DNA of 64,000 bases from Fodinibius sp034521915. Lineage in GTDB: Bacteria; Bacteroidota; Rhodothermia; Balneolales; Balneolaceae. The notes under the pieces were generated by a model. That model was not told where the DNA came from. It worked only from the letters and a program-made list of their open reading frames with translations, and ran no database searches. The position numbers and the translations under genes are program-made. Location: NCBI RefSeq assembly GCF_034521915.1, contig NZ_JAXHLU010000004.1, forward strand, positions 62,001 to 126,000, read 5' to 3'. Shown in pieces: positions 17,464 to 25,897 of this stretch; within the stretch, counting starts at the first letter, position 1, and the number at the start of each line of letters is the position of its first letter.

Positions 17464-20205
17464 TTATTTCTTTTCCTGTTCTTCTTTTTCCTGCATTGCT
17501 GGTCGTTCGATATAGGGAAGCCCATCGGTAATCCATTTCGGAGCCTCTTTTCCGAGCAGATAATGTTCGTGCCATTCGAATGCTCGGGTAGCGTAGTCAA
17601 TTTGGTTTTCTTCGCGCGCCAGACCGTGATTTTCTCCTTCATATACCAGCATTACAAAGGGATTCTGCATGCGACGCATCGTATTATAGAGTTCCACACC
17701 TTGGTTAAAGTCGACCGCCCCGTCATCGGTGCCGAACTCAACAAGCAGCGGCGTTTTAACTTCTTCCATGTTAAAGATGGGCGAATTTTCAACGAAATTA
17801 TCCCAGTCTTTCCACCAGGGGTCGGGGAAGCGCCCTTGACTTGTTTCAAAAATTCGGGCGTCGGTGGTACCAGTATTCCAGTAGATCGAATTATACATGC
17901 TAATCATGTTGGTAAGCGGGGCCCCGGCTACAGCTGAGTTAAACAAGTCGGTTTGCGTAATAATAAATGTCGTTTGGTAAGCTCCCCATGAGTGACCGGT
18001 AAGTCCAATTTGTTCCTTGTTGATCATACCGGTTTCAAGAACTTTTTCTACCGCCGGAACGACACTTTCTACGGCCGACATTCCGGGATCGCTCAATTCG
18101 TATGTAATATCCGGAAGAAAGACGAAGTATCCCTCAGAAGAGAATCGCCTAAGATTGTAGGGACTTTTCTTCGATGGCATACTGTAGCTGTGCATCGACT
18201 GCGAGAGCTCTTCGTAAATATAGGTGATCATCGGATAGCTTTTGTCCGGATCATAATTTGCCGGATAGAGTAAGCGTCCCTCGAGCTCTTCGCCATTTTC
18301 GTTGGTAAAGGTAATCAGTTCATCGTCTGCCCAGTGGTATTTGTCTTGTTGGGGATTGGTGTATGTAAGCGCAATTGGGTCGTTAAAATTATTATCCACA
18401 TAAAAGTAATCGGGAGAATCGGTAGCCGACTGTTTTCGATAAACGAAGTTTTTGGTTGAATCGGCTTTGGCAAGACTAGTGAACATCTTGGAATCATAAA
18501 TGAGTGTCTCGGCAGTTTGGCTGTCGTTAACACGCGCATACCCGCGATCCTTCGTTTTATCTCCATACATCGAAAAGTAAATATCCTCATCGGATTCGAT
18601 ACCCTCATTGTCGTACTCAAATCGAACTTGCCGGTATCGAATTTTATCCTTACTTCCTTCCGTAATTTTTTGGTAATTGCTGCCATCTGCCCAAACCTTA
18701 TAGGCATTGTACTGATCATAAAGCAGCATCCAGGAATCGTCTTCCGCCCATTCGCCTGTTCCGAATGGCCTGCGGTTTTCGCGTCCATTTACATTTGTAA
18801 AGTTCTCGAATCGGGTGTCGATATCTTTTGTCAAGTTGCGATGTTTTTCGTTTTCAATATCGTAGGTCCACCAGTTCTGATCTTTGAAATACAACAAATA
18901 TTTACCATCGGGTGATGTGCGCACCTGCTCGTGACGCTCCAGAATTTGTTGGGATTCACCCGTGGCAACATCCACTAAATAGATATCCCGCCAATTTTCT
19001 TCGAAAGTCGGCTCGTATGGATGCGGATTATATGCCACGGCATGTTGTTGGTCGCCGGTAAGCTGTAACTCCTCAAACTGTTCGGTGCCGAGCTGAACAA
19101 AAGCCTTCTCGTCAAGATGCCAGGCCGAGAGATGATTATCTTCTTTAAGCTGATTGGCCATTACCTCTTGTTTGGGTTGGATTTCATCATCCTGCCAGTG
19201 CCAGACTTCTACATTCGAGGGATCAAGCTCATCTTTTGATTCCGCTTTTGCTGTGTCAGATTTGGTAGCTTTTTCCCACTTTTTAATGCCGAAAAACAGA
19301 GAATTACCATCCTCCGACCACTTCAGTGATCGGTAATCGACGACACGAAAATCCTTGGGAAAAGCATCACTTTTCTGTTGATTAAATTTGAATTGTCTGG
19401 GGGTGGTATCGAGGTTTTTGAACGCTATAATACGGTGAGTGGCATCTTTGTAATCCTCATCCTCTTTTTCTTTTAGAAATGCCAATGCGTTTTTATCCTC
19501 ATGCCAAGTAAGATCTTTATAGGTTGTGGTATCACTGTCTAATACGGTAATTCTATTGGATGGTAAATCATAAAGATGGACGCCGTTTCCAAGTTTTTCA
19601 TTTGAATTAAGGAGGACAGCCAGTTTCGATCCACTATCGTTAAAAGCAAATTCCGAAACATTGCCAATCAACTGATTTGTCCCCCGGGAAAGGTCACGCA
19701 AGATAAGGTCAGTGCCATTGCTTTTAACTTCTTCAGGCTTATACTTTTTCATAGCCAGGTATCGACCGTCATCAGAAAAAGTATATTCCTGTATATTTTG
19801 AAAGGTATCTACGTTGGCAGTTTCCAAATTCATCAGTCCCAATTTGAAGCGAACCTGCTTTTTCTGTTCTTCGAGCTTTTCTTTCTTATCCTCGGAGACC
19901 CCAATTAGAAAAGCGGCCCACTTATTGTTTTGAGAGAAATCAACTCGTTCTCCATGCATAAATTTATGTTCTTCGGTAGAATCTGCTCCCACCTCTTTGA
20001 TGATTAACCATCCATCGCCATCTTCCAGGCTTATGTTATACGAAAACCAGCCACCGTCTGCAGAAAGTTCGGTCGAAGAAATGTATTGCCACTGATCATA
20101 GTCTTCGGGCTCAAGTTTCTGCTTTTGATTTTGAGCTGTGAGCGAATGGAAAGAAAAGAGGAAAGTTACGACCGTAAGAAAACAAAGTTTTGAAAACCGC
20201 ATCAT
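17464..20205 (-). CDS. secreted S9-family (prolyl-oligopeptidase-type) serine peptidase
   Basis: 913 residues: signal peptide (MMRFSKLCFLTVVTFLFSFHSLTAQ), a long beta-propeller-like region with repeated strand patterns (about 40-620) and a C-terminal alpha/beta-hydrolase domain. The catalytic triad is visible as Ser in LTGHSWGAYQT, Asp in VEFGTDDGAVDF and His in YEGENHGL. The family cleaves oligopeptides after proline or small/basic residues in the periplasm or at the surface. It is monocistronic, flanked on both sides by copies of the same terminator module. Size is at the upper end for S9 enzymes (usual 650-900). The substrate cannot be deduced. Confidence 0.88.
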   Translation of the reverse strand: MMRFSKLCFLTVVTFLFSFHSLTAQNQKQKLEPEDYDQWQYISSTELSADGGWFSYNISLEDGDGWLIIKEVGADSTEEHKFMHGERVDFSQNNKWAAFLIGVSEDKKEKLEEQKKQVRFKLGLMNLETANVDTFQNIQEYTFSDDGRYLAMKKYKPEEVKSNGTDLILRDLSRGTNQLIGNVSEFAFNDSGSKLAVLLNSNEKLGNGVHLYDLPSNRITVLDSDTTTYKDLTWHEDKNALAFLKEKEDEDYKDATHRIIAFKNLDTTPRQFKFNQQKSDAFPKDFRVVDYRSLKWSEDGNSLFFGIKKWEKATKSDTAKAESKDELDPSNVEVWHWQDDEIQPKQEVMANQLKEDNHLSAWHLDEKAFVQLGTEQFEELQLTGDQQHAVAYNPHPYEPTFEENWRDIYLVDVATGESQQILERHEQVRTSPDGKYLLYFKDQNWWTYDIENEKHRNLTKDIDTRFENFTNVNGRENRRPFGTGEWAEDDSWMLLYDQYNAYKVWADGSNYQKITEGSKDKIRYRQVRFEYDNEGIESDEDIYFSMYGDKTKDRGYARVNDSQTAETLIYDSKMFTSLAKADSTKNFVYRKQSATDSPDYFYVDNNFNDPIALTYTNPQQDKYHWADDELITFTNENGEELEGRLLYPANYDPDKSYPMITYIYEELSQSMHSYSMPSKKSPYNLRRFSSEGYFVFLPDITYELSDPGMSAVESVVPAVEKVLETGMINKEQIGLTGHSWGAYQTTFIITQTDLFNSAVAGAPLTNMISMYNSIYWNTGTTDARIFETSQGRFPDPWWKDWDNFVENSPIFNMEEVKTPLLVEFGTDDGAVDFNQGVELYNTMRRMQNPFVMLVYEGENHGLAREENQIDYATRAFEWHEHYLLGKEAPKWITDGLPYIERPAMQEKEEQEKK

Positions 20206-20329
20206 GTTGACTTTTGTTGAATGTTAAAGCTTTAACAGTACAAATATTGATTCTTTATAGAAAACAGTTCTTGCGTACGATTATACTTCAAGTTTGTTAT
20301 ATAGATAAAGTTTTAAAGGAAATGCAAAA

Positions 20330-20395
20330 TAAAAAGGAGTCCCGGTCAAAGGACTCCTTTTCTTTTATAGCAATCAAAATCCCAGAGTAAAGGGA
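20330..20395 (-). terminator. terminator of the dcw operon, second copy of the 3' module
   Basis: AAAAAGGAGTCC-cggtcaaa-GGACTCCTTTTC with oligo-T on both strands, about 100 bp after the ftsZ stop. The adjoining AGCAATCAAAAT...GAGTAAAGGG is nearly identical to 17422-17455. Confidence 0.85.
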
Positions 20396-20465
20396 TTAAA
20401 TAAAACTGGTTGTTACCAGCTATTCGTTAGGTACATAGCAATCTAAACAGGATTTAAATCGATGA

Positions 20466-21794
20466 TTAATCCATTATTTTGCGCAGAAATGCCGGCTGAT
20501 CAGAATCGGTTTTATCGATTCGTTCGCGGCGATTGTTCAGCAGTTCGTTGCTTTTTTCCTGCTCGTCCTGCATTTCTTTTTCCTCTTTTTCATCATCGTT
20601 GAGGGGACGCACATTTTTGAGTCCGCGACGGTGAAATGCCGGCTGATCCATCTGCTTTAGATTTTTTTCTCCTTTGTAAAAAGGTTCATTGGTTGCAGAA
20701 TATCGGCTGTGTCCTGTAACATCACTGGCTTTTGGCATATCCAGTTCGTCATTATCTGCTTCCTTTTGAGTTCCTTTCTTTTTCTCATTGGGAGCGACAC
20801 GAGCTTCTTTGTTGCTTTTAGCCAGATCAAAACCGGTAGCGATAACGGTAACTCGAAGTTCATCCTCAAAACTTTCGTCAAGCACCGTACCAAGAATAAT
20901 CTCAGCGTCTTCACCTGCTTCTTGCTGGATGATGCTGGTAGCTGTATTGGTTTCTTTCATACCCAGGTTGGCCCCGGATGAAATATTAACCAATACATTG
21001 CGCGCACCGTTGATGCTTACGCCATCGAGAAGCGGTGAATTAATGGCTTCGCGGGCTGCAATTTCGGCGCGATCTTCGCCCGTTGCGTTAGCAGCACCCA
21101 TGATGGCGGCGCCACCGTCGAGCATAGTTGTACGCACATCGGCAAAGTCAAGGTTGATGAGGCCGGGCATCAGAATGAGATCCGAAATGCCGCGCGTTGC
21201 ATTATAGAGCACCTGGTTAGCCTGCTCAAAAGCTTCGAGCAGTGTGGTATCCTCATCAGCGATATCCATCAGTCGCTCGTTGGGAATAACAATGACCGTA
21301 TCACTGTTTTTCTTGAGTTCAGTTATCCCTTCAAGGGCGTATTTCATCCTCTTGGGACCTTCACAGTCGAATGGAGTAGTTACAATACCGACTGTTAAGA
21401 TGCCTTTGCGTTTGGCAATACCAGAAACTACAGGTGCACCACCTGTTCCGGTTCCACCACCCATGCCGGCCGTAACGAAAATCATATCGGCGCCTTCGAT
21501 GGCTTCTTCAATTTCGTGTCGATTTTCTTCCACGGCTTCCCTTCCTATCTCAGGGCGTGCACCGGCACCAAGTCCGTTGGTAAGGTTAGCACCTACCTGG
21601 ATGGTAAGATCAGCCATGCTGTTTTTTAATGCCTGTGCATCAGTGTTAAGAGCGATATACTCCACACTGGTCAGGCCTTTTTCGATCATGTTGTTAACGG
21701 CATTGCCTCCGCCGCCTCCAACACCTATCACTTTTATTTTCGCATTGTCTTGACCGTCGATGTCAAAACTAAAACGAGAGTTTAGGTTAGACAT
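20466..21794 (-). CDS. ftsZ: cell division GTPase FtsZ
   Basis: 442 residues. The tubulin/GTPase domain (about 15-330) has IKVIGVGGGGGNAVNNMIEKGL, the GTP signature GGGTGTGGAPVVSGIAK, the T7 loop LINLDFADVRTTM and the family ending VIATGF. FtsZ polymerises into the Z ring at midcell and recruits the divisome. The acidic C-terminal linker carries two copies of the conserved tail motif, DQPAFHRR (residues about 383-390) and DQPAFLRK (about 432-439), instead of one; the second is the usual FtsA-binding tail. Last gene of the dcw cluster, separated from ftsA by about 290 bp that hold REP palindromes, so it may also have its own promoter. A terminator follows. Confidence 0.98.
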   Translation of the reverse strand: MSNLNSRFSFDIDGQDNAKIKVIGVGGGGGNAVNNMIEKGLTSVEYIALNTDAQALKNSMADLTIQVGANLTNGLGAGARPEIGREAVEENRHEIEEAIEGADMIFVTAGMGGGTGTGGAPVVSGIAKRKGILTVGIVTTPFDCEGPKRMKYALEGITELKKNSDTVIVIPNERLMDIADEDTTLLEAFEQANQVLYNATRGISDLILMPGLINLDFADVRTTMLDGGAAIMGAANATGEDRAEIAAREAINSPLLDGVSINGARNVLVNISSGANLGMKETNTATSIIQQEAGEDAEIILGTVLDESFEDELRVTVIATGFDLAKSNKEARVAPNEKKKGTQKEADNDELDMPKASDVTGHSRYSATNEPFYKGEKNLKQMDQPAFHRRGLKNVRPLNDDEKEEKEMQDEQEKSNELLNNRRERIDKTDSDQPAFLRKIMD

Positions 21795-21876
21795 AATAGT
21801 TACTCCTTTTTTTAGATTGCTGTGTACTGTTTATTGCTATTTGATTGCTATATGTTATTTATATCTTCTCTAACTC

Positions 21877-21900
21877 TGACAGGATTCTGAACCCTGTCAG
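21877..21900. repeat. REP-type palindrome, RAYT family (C)
   Basis: CTGACAGG-attctgaac-CCTGTCAG: 8-bp arms around a short loop. The loop TTCTGAA resembles those of the palindromes at the RAYT gene (45141 and 45512). Confidence 0.55.
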
Positions 21901-21941
21901 GATTTAATAAAATATTCAGTTGGTCGTGATTTGTATTTTTG

Positions 21942-22048
21942 AACCCCTCTTGCATCTCCCCTTCATAAGGGGAGAAATGTTAGTTAGCATATTCTTGAAA
22001 TAACTTTCTGAAAATCCCATCCTTTTGAAGGAGGGGAATAGGGGTGGT
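21942..22048. repeat. family B intergenic repeat pair between ftsA and ftsZ
   Basis: ACCCCTCTTGCATCTCCCCT then TCATAAGGGGAGA, and the inverted partner CCTTTTGAAGGAGGGGAATA then GGGGTGG. This is the familiar Bacteroidota CTCCCCTT/AAGGGGAG repeat type. Confidence 0.65.
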
Positions 22049-22087
22049 TGGTTTGTATTAAACTGTATCATTGTTTCTATTTATTTT

Positions 22088-23353
22088 TTAAAGTTCTTTG
22101 AACCAGCTCTTCATTCGTTCGGCGATGCGATTCATTACCTTCTCCACACTTGATCCTTTGGTTGATGATGGAACAATAGCCTGGTTTGTAGGCCCGGAAC
22201 CGGTTTTTATAGCGTGCATAACCAGTCCCACGCCTGTTGCATAAATTGGATTATTTACTTCTTCAATAAGCCCGCCACTGAGTCCGATCGGCTTGCCGAT
22301 CTTGGCATCCATGCCGAGTATTTCGTTGGCTAATGGACAGACATTATTGATTAGCGAGCCTCCGCCACTGAGTACTACCCCAGCGCTTAGATTGTCGGCA
22401 TAGCCGCTTCGTTTTACTTCGATGGCTACAATCTCCAGGATCTCTTCCATACGAGCCTGTATAATTTTGCCAAGAATGCTTTTTGTGATTTCTTTTGGCG
22501 GACGACCTGCAATGCCGGGCACGGTAATGGCTTCATCTTCTTCAATCATATCTACATACGCTTCGCCGTGCTCGCGCTTCAGTTTTTCAGCCTGATCGTC
22601 AAGCACACTTAACCCAACGCGAATATCATCGGTCACTTTTTTGCCGGCAATGGCAATGACGGCCGTATGCCGGATCGTATTATCCTGGAAGATAGCAACA
22701 TCTGTGGTGCCGCCACCGATATCCACCAGTACTACACCGGCTTCTTTTTCTTCTTCATCGAGTACGGAATAGGAGGAAGCAAGTGGCTCCAGGATAATAT
22801 CGGCGACTTGGTAGCCGGCGCGCTCAACGCATCGGTAGATGTTTTTAGCGGCGGAAACAAGACCCGTAATAATGTGGACTTCCGCCTCCATGCGCATTCC
22901 GCTCATGCCCACGGGATCGCTGATTCCGTCCTGACCGTCAACGACGAACTCTTGCGGAATTACGTGGATAATCTGTTGGTCGGTTGGCAGCATAATACGT
23001 TGGCAATCTTCAAGCAGGCGTTCAACATCATCTACCGTAATCTCATTATCACGATTGTTGATGGTGATCACGCCTTTGCTGCGCATGCTGCGGATATGGT
23101 CTCCGGCAATACCTACATTTACGGAATTTACTTCAATCCCGGAAGCCAGCTGAGCCTGTTCAACGGCTGTTTGAATGGCATTTACCGTTTTGTCGATATT
23201 TACTACCACGCCGCGATTCAATCCATCGCTTGGTGCTTTACCTACTCCCAGGATATTAATTCTATCCTGTGGATCGATGGATGCAACAATTGCACATACT
23301 TTTGTAGTGCCAATATCCAGACCAACAACAATTCTATCTTCTTGTTCTTCCAT
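22088..23353 (-). CDS. ftsA: cell division protein FtsA
   Basis: About 421 residues of the actin/Hsp70 ATPase fold: phosphate-1 loop IVVGLDIGTTKVCAIVA, the 1C insertion region VERLLEDCQRIMLPTDQQIIHVIPQEF, phosphate-2 VVLVDIGGGTTDVAIF and adenosine segment VVLSGGGSLI. The C-terminal amphipathic helix (VMNRIAERMKSWFKEL) is the membrane-targeting sequence, so FtsA tethers FtsZ to the membrane. The ATG at 23353 is chosen; a GTG four codons upstream is possible. It lies in the dcw cluster between ftsQ and ftsZ, with REP elements on both sides. Confidence 0.96.
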   Translation of the reverse strand: MEEQEDRIVVGLDIGTTKVCAIVASIDPQDRINILGVGKAPSDGLNRGVVVNIDKTVNAIQTAVEQAQLASGIEVNSVNVGIAGDHIRSMRSKGVITINNRDNEITVDDVERLLEDCQRIMLPTDQQIIHVIPQEFVVDGQDGISDPVGMSGMRMEAEVHIITGLVSAAKNIYRCVERAGYQVADIILEPLASSYSVLDEEEKEAGVVLVDIGGGTTDVAIFQDNTIRHTAVIAIAGKKVTDDIRVGLSVLDDQAEKLKREHGEAYVDMIEEDEAITVPGIAGRPPKEITKSILGKIIQARMEEILEIVAIEVKRSGYADNLSAGVVLSGGGSLINNVCPLANEILGMDAKIGKPIGLSGGLIEEVNNPIYATGVGLVMHAIKTGSGPTNQAIVPSSTKGSSVEKVMNRIAERMKSWFKEL

Positions 23354-23392
23354 AATGTTATCCACGTACTATTGTGATTTATTTAGTCATCA

Positions 23393-23478
23393 TGTCATGC
23401 TGTCCCGACTCTTCGGGGTTTCAGCATCTTAGTTCGTTTCATCATTTGTTAGATCCTGAAACGAGTTCAGGATGACAC
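23393..23478. repeat. REP-like family A, inverted pair
   Basis: GTCATGCTGTCCCGACTCTT ... TTTCAGCATCT is followed in opposite orientation by AGATCCTGAAACGAGTTCAG then GATGACAC, a BIME-like arrangement between ftsQ and ftsA. Confidence 0.65.
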
Positions 23479-23502
23479 TGTAATTATATTTAAGTTCTTA
23501 TT

Positions 23503-24252
23503 TTAATTTTCGCGCGTTACGATCTGTCCTTCAAACCTCAGATCAACAGAACGCATTTTTTCAATTCCTTTTTGTTTGATGATTTTACCGTAAAATGCTT
23601 CCCAGTTACGAAGTCGGGTATCAAAATCTCCTTTCCCGAAAATCAGTTTTACACCATTCTGATTCGTCAATGCCACAATACCATCATTCGATGAAGACCA
23701 AGCTATTTCACTTATGGTAGCATCAGCTACATTGTTATTGCGAACAGCTGTTAGAAAACCCGAAACGGTTTTAAAAGCATTGCTTTGCAGCGTATCACGC
23801 ATCGGGGTAGTGCTAAATCCATAGAGAATCGGTACATCAACGGTCTTTCCAGGTACAATAGGTAGTTTAATTCCTTCACTGTCGATGTAAATTTTCTTCT
23901 TATTATCTGCTAACAGGGCAACGGGCTGGCGTTCAGTGATGCTGATGTTGATTGTACCGTTTGGTTCTACACTAATGTCGGCCTGTTTGACATATGGCAA
24001 CTCCTCAAATCGATTTCTAATTTCTCCAAAATTCATGCTATCCGGATTCATACCCATTGGTACTTCCACCAGCTGCAGATCTTCTTTAGATACAAAATGG
24101 TTGCCCTCGAACTGAACGTCCTGCACCTTCATCGTTGAGTTCCAGTAAAGTCCGGCCATAACTGCTAATCCCAGCACTAATACTGCACCGGCAATCCATG
24201 GCCAAGGATTATTGCTGTTTTGGGATTCGGTATGTTGCTCGTTTTCAGTCAT
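23503..24252 (-). CDS. ftsQ: cell division protein FtsQ/DivIB
   Basis: 249 residues: short cytoplasmic tail, one transmembrane helix (WPWIAGAVLVLGLAVMAGLYW, about 18-38), then a POTRA domain (VQDVQFEGNHFVSKEDLQLV and PYVKQADISVEPNGTINISITERQPVALL) and a beta-rich FtsQ domain containing VKLIFGKGDFDTRLRNWEAFY. FtsQ bridges early and late divisome proteins and binds FtsL/FtsB. Position between murC and ftsA is the canonical dcw order. About 70 bp, filled by a REP-like repeat, separates it from murC. Confidence 0.9.
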   Translation of the reverse strand: MTENEQHTESQNSNNPWPWIAGAVLVLGLAVMAGLYWNSTMKVQDVQFEGNHFVSKEDLQLVEVPMGMNPDSMNFGEIRNRFEELPYVKQADISVEPNGTINISITERQPVALLADNKKKIYIDSEGIKLPIVPGKTVDVPILYGFSTTPMRDTLQSNAFKTVSGFLTAVRNNNVADATISEIAWSSSNDGIVALTNQNGVKLIFGKGDFDTRLRNWEAFYGKIIKQKGIEKMRSVDLRFEGQIVTREN

Positions 24253-24269
24253 TTAGTTGATTAAAAATT

Positions 24270-24318
24270 GTGTCTTCCTGAACTTTCTTTGTCCCGACTC
24301 CTCGGGGTTTCAGGATCT
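24270..24318. repeat. REP-like family A copy between murC and ftsQ
   Basis: TGTCTTCCTGAA ... TGTCCCGACTCCTCGGGGTT TCAGGATCT. Outer arms TCCTGAA/TTCAGGA enclose a second GC hairpin, as in the copies at 23393 and 40701. Confidence 0.65.
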
Positions 24319-24321
24319 ATA

Positions 24322-25746
24322 TTATTTCAATTTTGATATTCCTGCTTCCAGTGCTTCTACAAATTGTTCGCCGTATTTGTAAATGTCGCCGGCCCCCATG
24401 GTGATGACTACATCACCCGGTTCTACAATATCCTTCAGCTTTACCGGCAAGTCGTTTTTGTCTTCTATATAGTGCACTTTCCGATGCCCGTACTCCTTGG
24501 CTACATCAGCAATAAGTTTACCGGTAACGCCTTCAATAGGTTCTTCACGGGACGGATAAACATCGGTGATAACACACACCTCGGCATCGAAGAATGAGAG
24601 TCCAAATTCCTTGTAAAGTTCTTGAGTACGGGAATACAGATGCGGTTGAAAGACGGCGACAATGCGACGATCTTTCCATCCTTGTCGTGCCGCATCCAGC
24701 GTTGCCTGTACTTCTGTAGGATGATGCGCGTAATCATCAATCACGATTACGCCGTCTTGTTCGGTCTTCAGTTGAAAGCGCCGGAACACCCCTTCAAATC
24801 GTTCAAGCCCGGATTTTATATCTTTAAAGTCGATATCCAGTTCGAGTCCCACTGCAACTGCGGCCAGCGCATTTTTCACGTTGTGTTTGCCGGGAGCCTG
24901 GAGATTAATTTCACCAAGTTCTTCTCCTTCTTTGATAACCGTAAATCTGCTGTTAAAGTGATCGATCTCGATATCAACGGCCCGGATTTCTGCTTGGGGC
25001 GTTAATCCATAAGTGGTAGTGCGGCGTTCAATATCGGGAATGATGCTTCGTACATTGGGATCATCCAGGCAAAGTACCACGGCGCCGTAAAACGGAACTT
25101 TATTCGCAAATTCTATAAAGGCTTCTTTGACATCGTCGAGGTTGTCATAAATATCCAGATGTTCGGCTTCGATATTGGTAATAACGCCTAAGCTCGGGGT
25201 AAGTCGTAAAAAAGTCCGATCAAATTCATCGGCTTCAACAACAATAATATCACCTTTTCCAACCACGGCATTGGTTTCTGAAAAGCTGTGTACTTTTCCG
25301 CCTACCATGATGGTCGGATCAAAGCTGCCGTCCTGGATGACGTGTCCAATCATTGTTGTGGTAGTTGTTTTGCCGTGAGTACCGGCCACACCTACGCCAT
25401 ATTTCATGCGCATGAGCTCGGCAAGCATTTCAGCCCGCTTTATTACCGGAATTCCTTTGTCGAGGGCGGCGCTGGTTTCAATATTTTCTTCAGCTTTAAC
25501 CGCACTGGTGTACACAACCACATCGGCTCCTTCAATATTTTTGGCATCATGTCCGATGGATATTTCGGCACCGAGTTCTTGTAGTCGCTCAATGGTTTCG
25601 CCCATGTTGGCATCCGAACCGGTAATGTGATATCCTTTTTGAAGCAATATCTCGGCCATGCCGCTCATACCGATGCCACCAATCCCGACCATGTGGATAT
25701 GGCGGGTTCTGCCAAAAATAGGTTGTGTTTGTATTTGCTTACTCAT
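24322..25746 (-). CDS. murC: UDP-N-acetylmuramate--L-alanine ligase
   Basis: 474 residues, normal for MurC. Domains: N-terminal Rossmann-like UDP-MurNAc domain (HMVGIGGIGMSGMAEILLQKGY), central ATPase with P-loop GVAGTHGKTTTTTMIGHVI, metal/ATP segment VVEADEFDRTFLRLTPSLGVITNIEAEHLDIY, and C-terminal domain with VIDDYAHHPTEVQATL. The enzyme adds the first L-alanine of the peptidoglycan stem peptide in the cytoplasm. It follows murG by about 150 bp that hold a family B repeat. Confidence 0.97.
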   Translation of the reverse strand: MSKQIQTQPIFGRTRHIHMVGIGGIGMSGMAEILLQKGYHITGSDANMGETIERLQELGAEISIGHDAKNIEGADVVVYTSAVKAEENIETSAALDKGIPVIKRAEMLAELMRMKYGVGVAGTHGKTTTTTMIGHVIQDGSFDPTIMVGGKVHSFSETNAVVGKGDIIVVEADEFDRTFLRLTPSLGVITNIEAEHLDIYDNLDDVKEAFIEFANKVPFYGAVVLCLDDPNVRSIIPDIERRTTTYGLTPQAEIRAVDIEIDHFNSRFTVIKEGEELGEINLQAPGKHNVKNALAAVAVGLELDIDFKDIKSGLERFEGVFRRFQLKTEQDGVIVIDDYAHHPTEVQATLDAARQGWKDRRIVAVFQPHLYSRTQELYKEFGLSFFDAEVCVITDVYPSREEPIEGVTGKLIADVAKEYGHRKVHYIEDKNDLPVKLKDIVEPGDVVITMGAGDIYKYGEQFVEALEAGISKLK

Positions 25747-25778
25747 TTAATCTCTTTCTATTCTGATTCTATATACAT

Positions 25779-25878
25779 ACCCGCGGCTAAAGCCGCATCC
25801 CCTTCGAAGGGATACCTAAAAATCTCCCCTTGAGGGGAGTGTCTCATCCCAATTATTTGGGATAGGACGAGGGGTGTT
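25779..25878. repeat. family B repeat with small palindromes between murG and murC
   Basis: GCGGCTAAAGCCGC and CCCTTCGAAGGG hairpins precede ATCTCCCCTTGAGGGGAGTG and ATCCCAATTATTTGGGAT, ending in GAGGGGTGTT. Confidence 0.65.
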
Positions 25879-25897
25879 ATAAAGAACAAGCTTTGCA

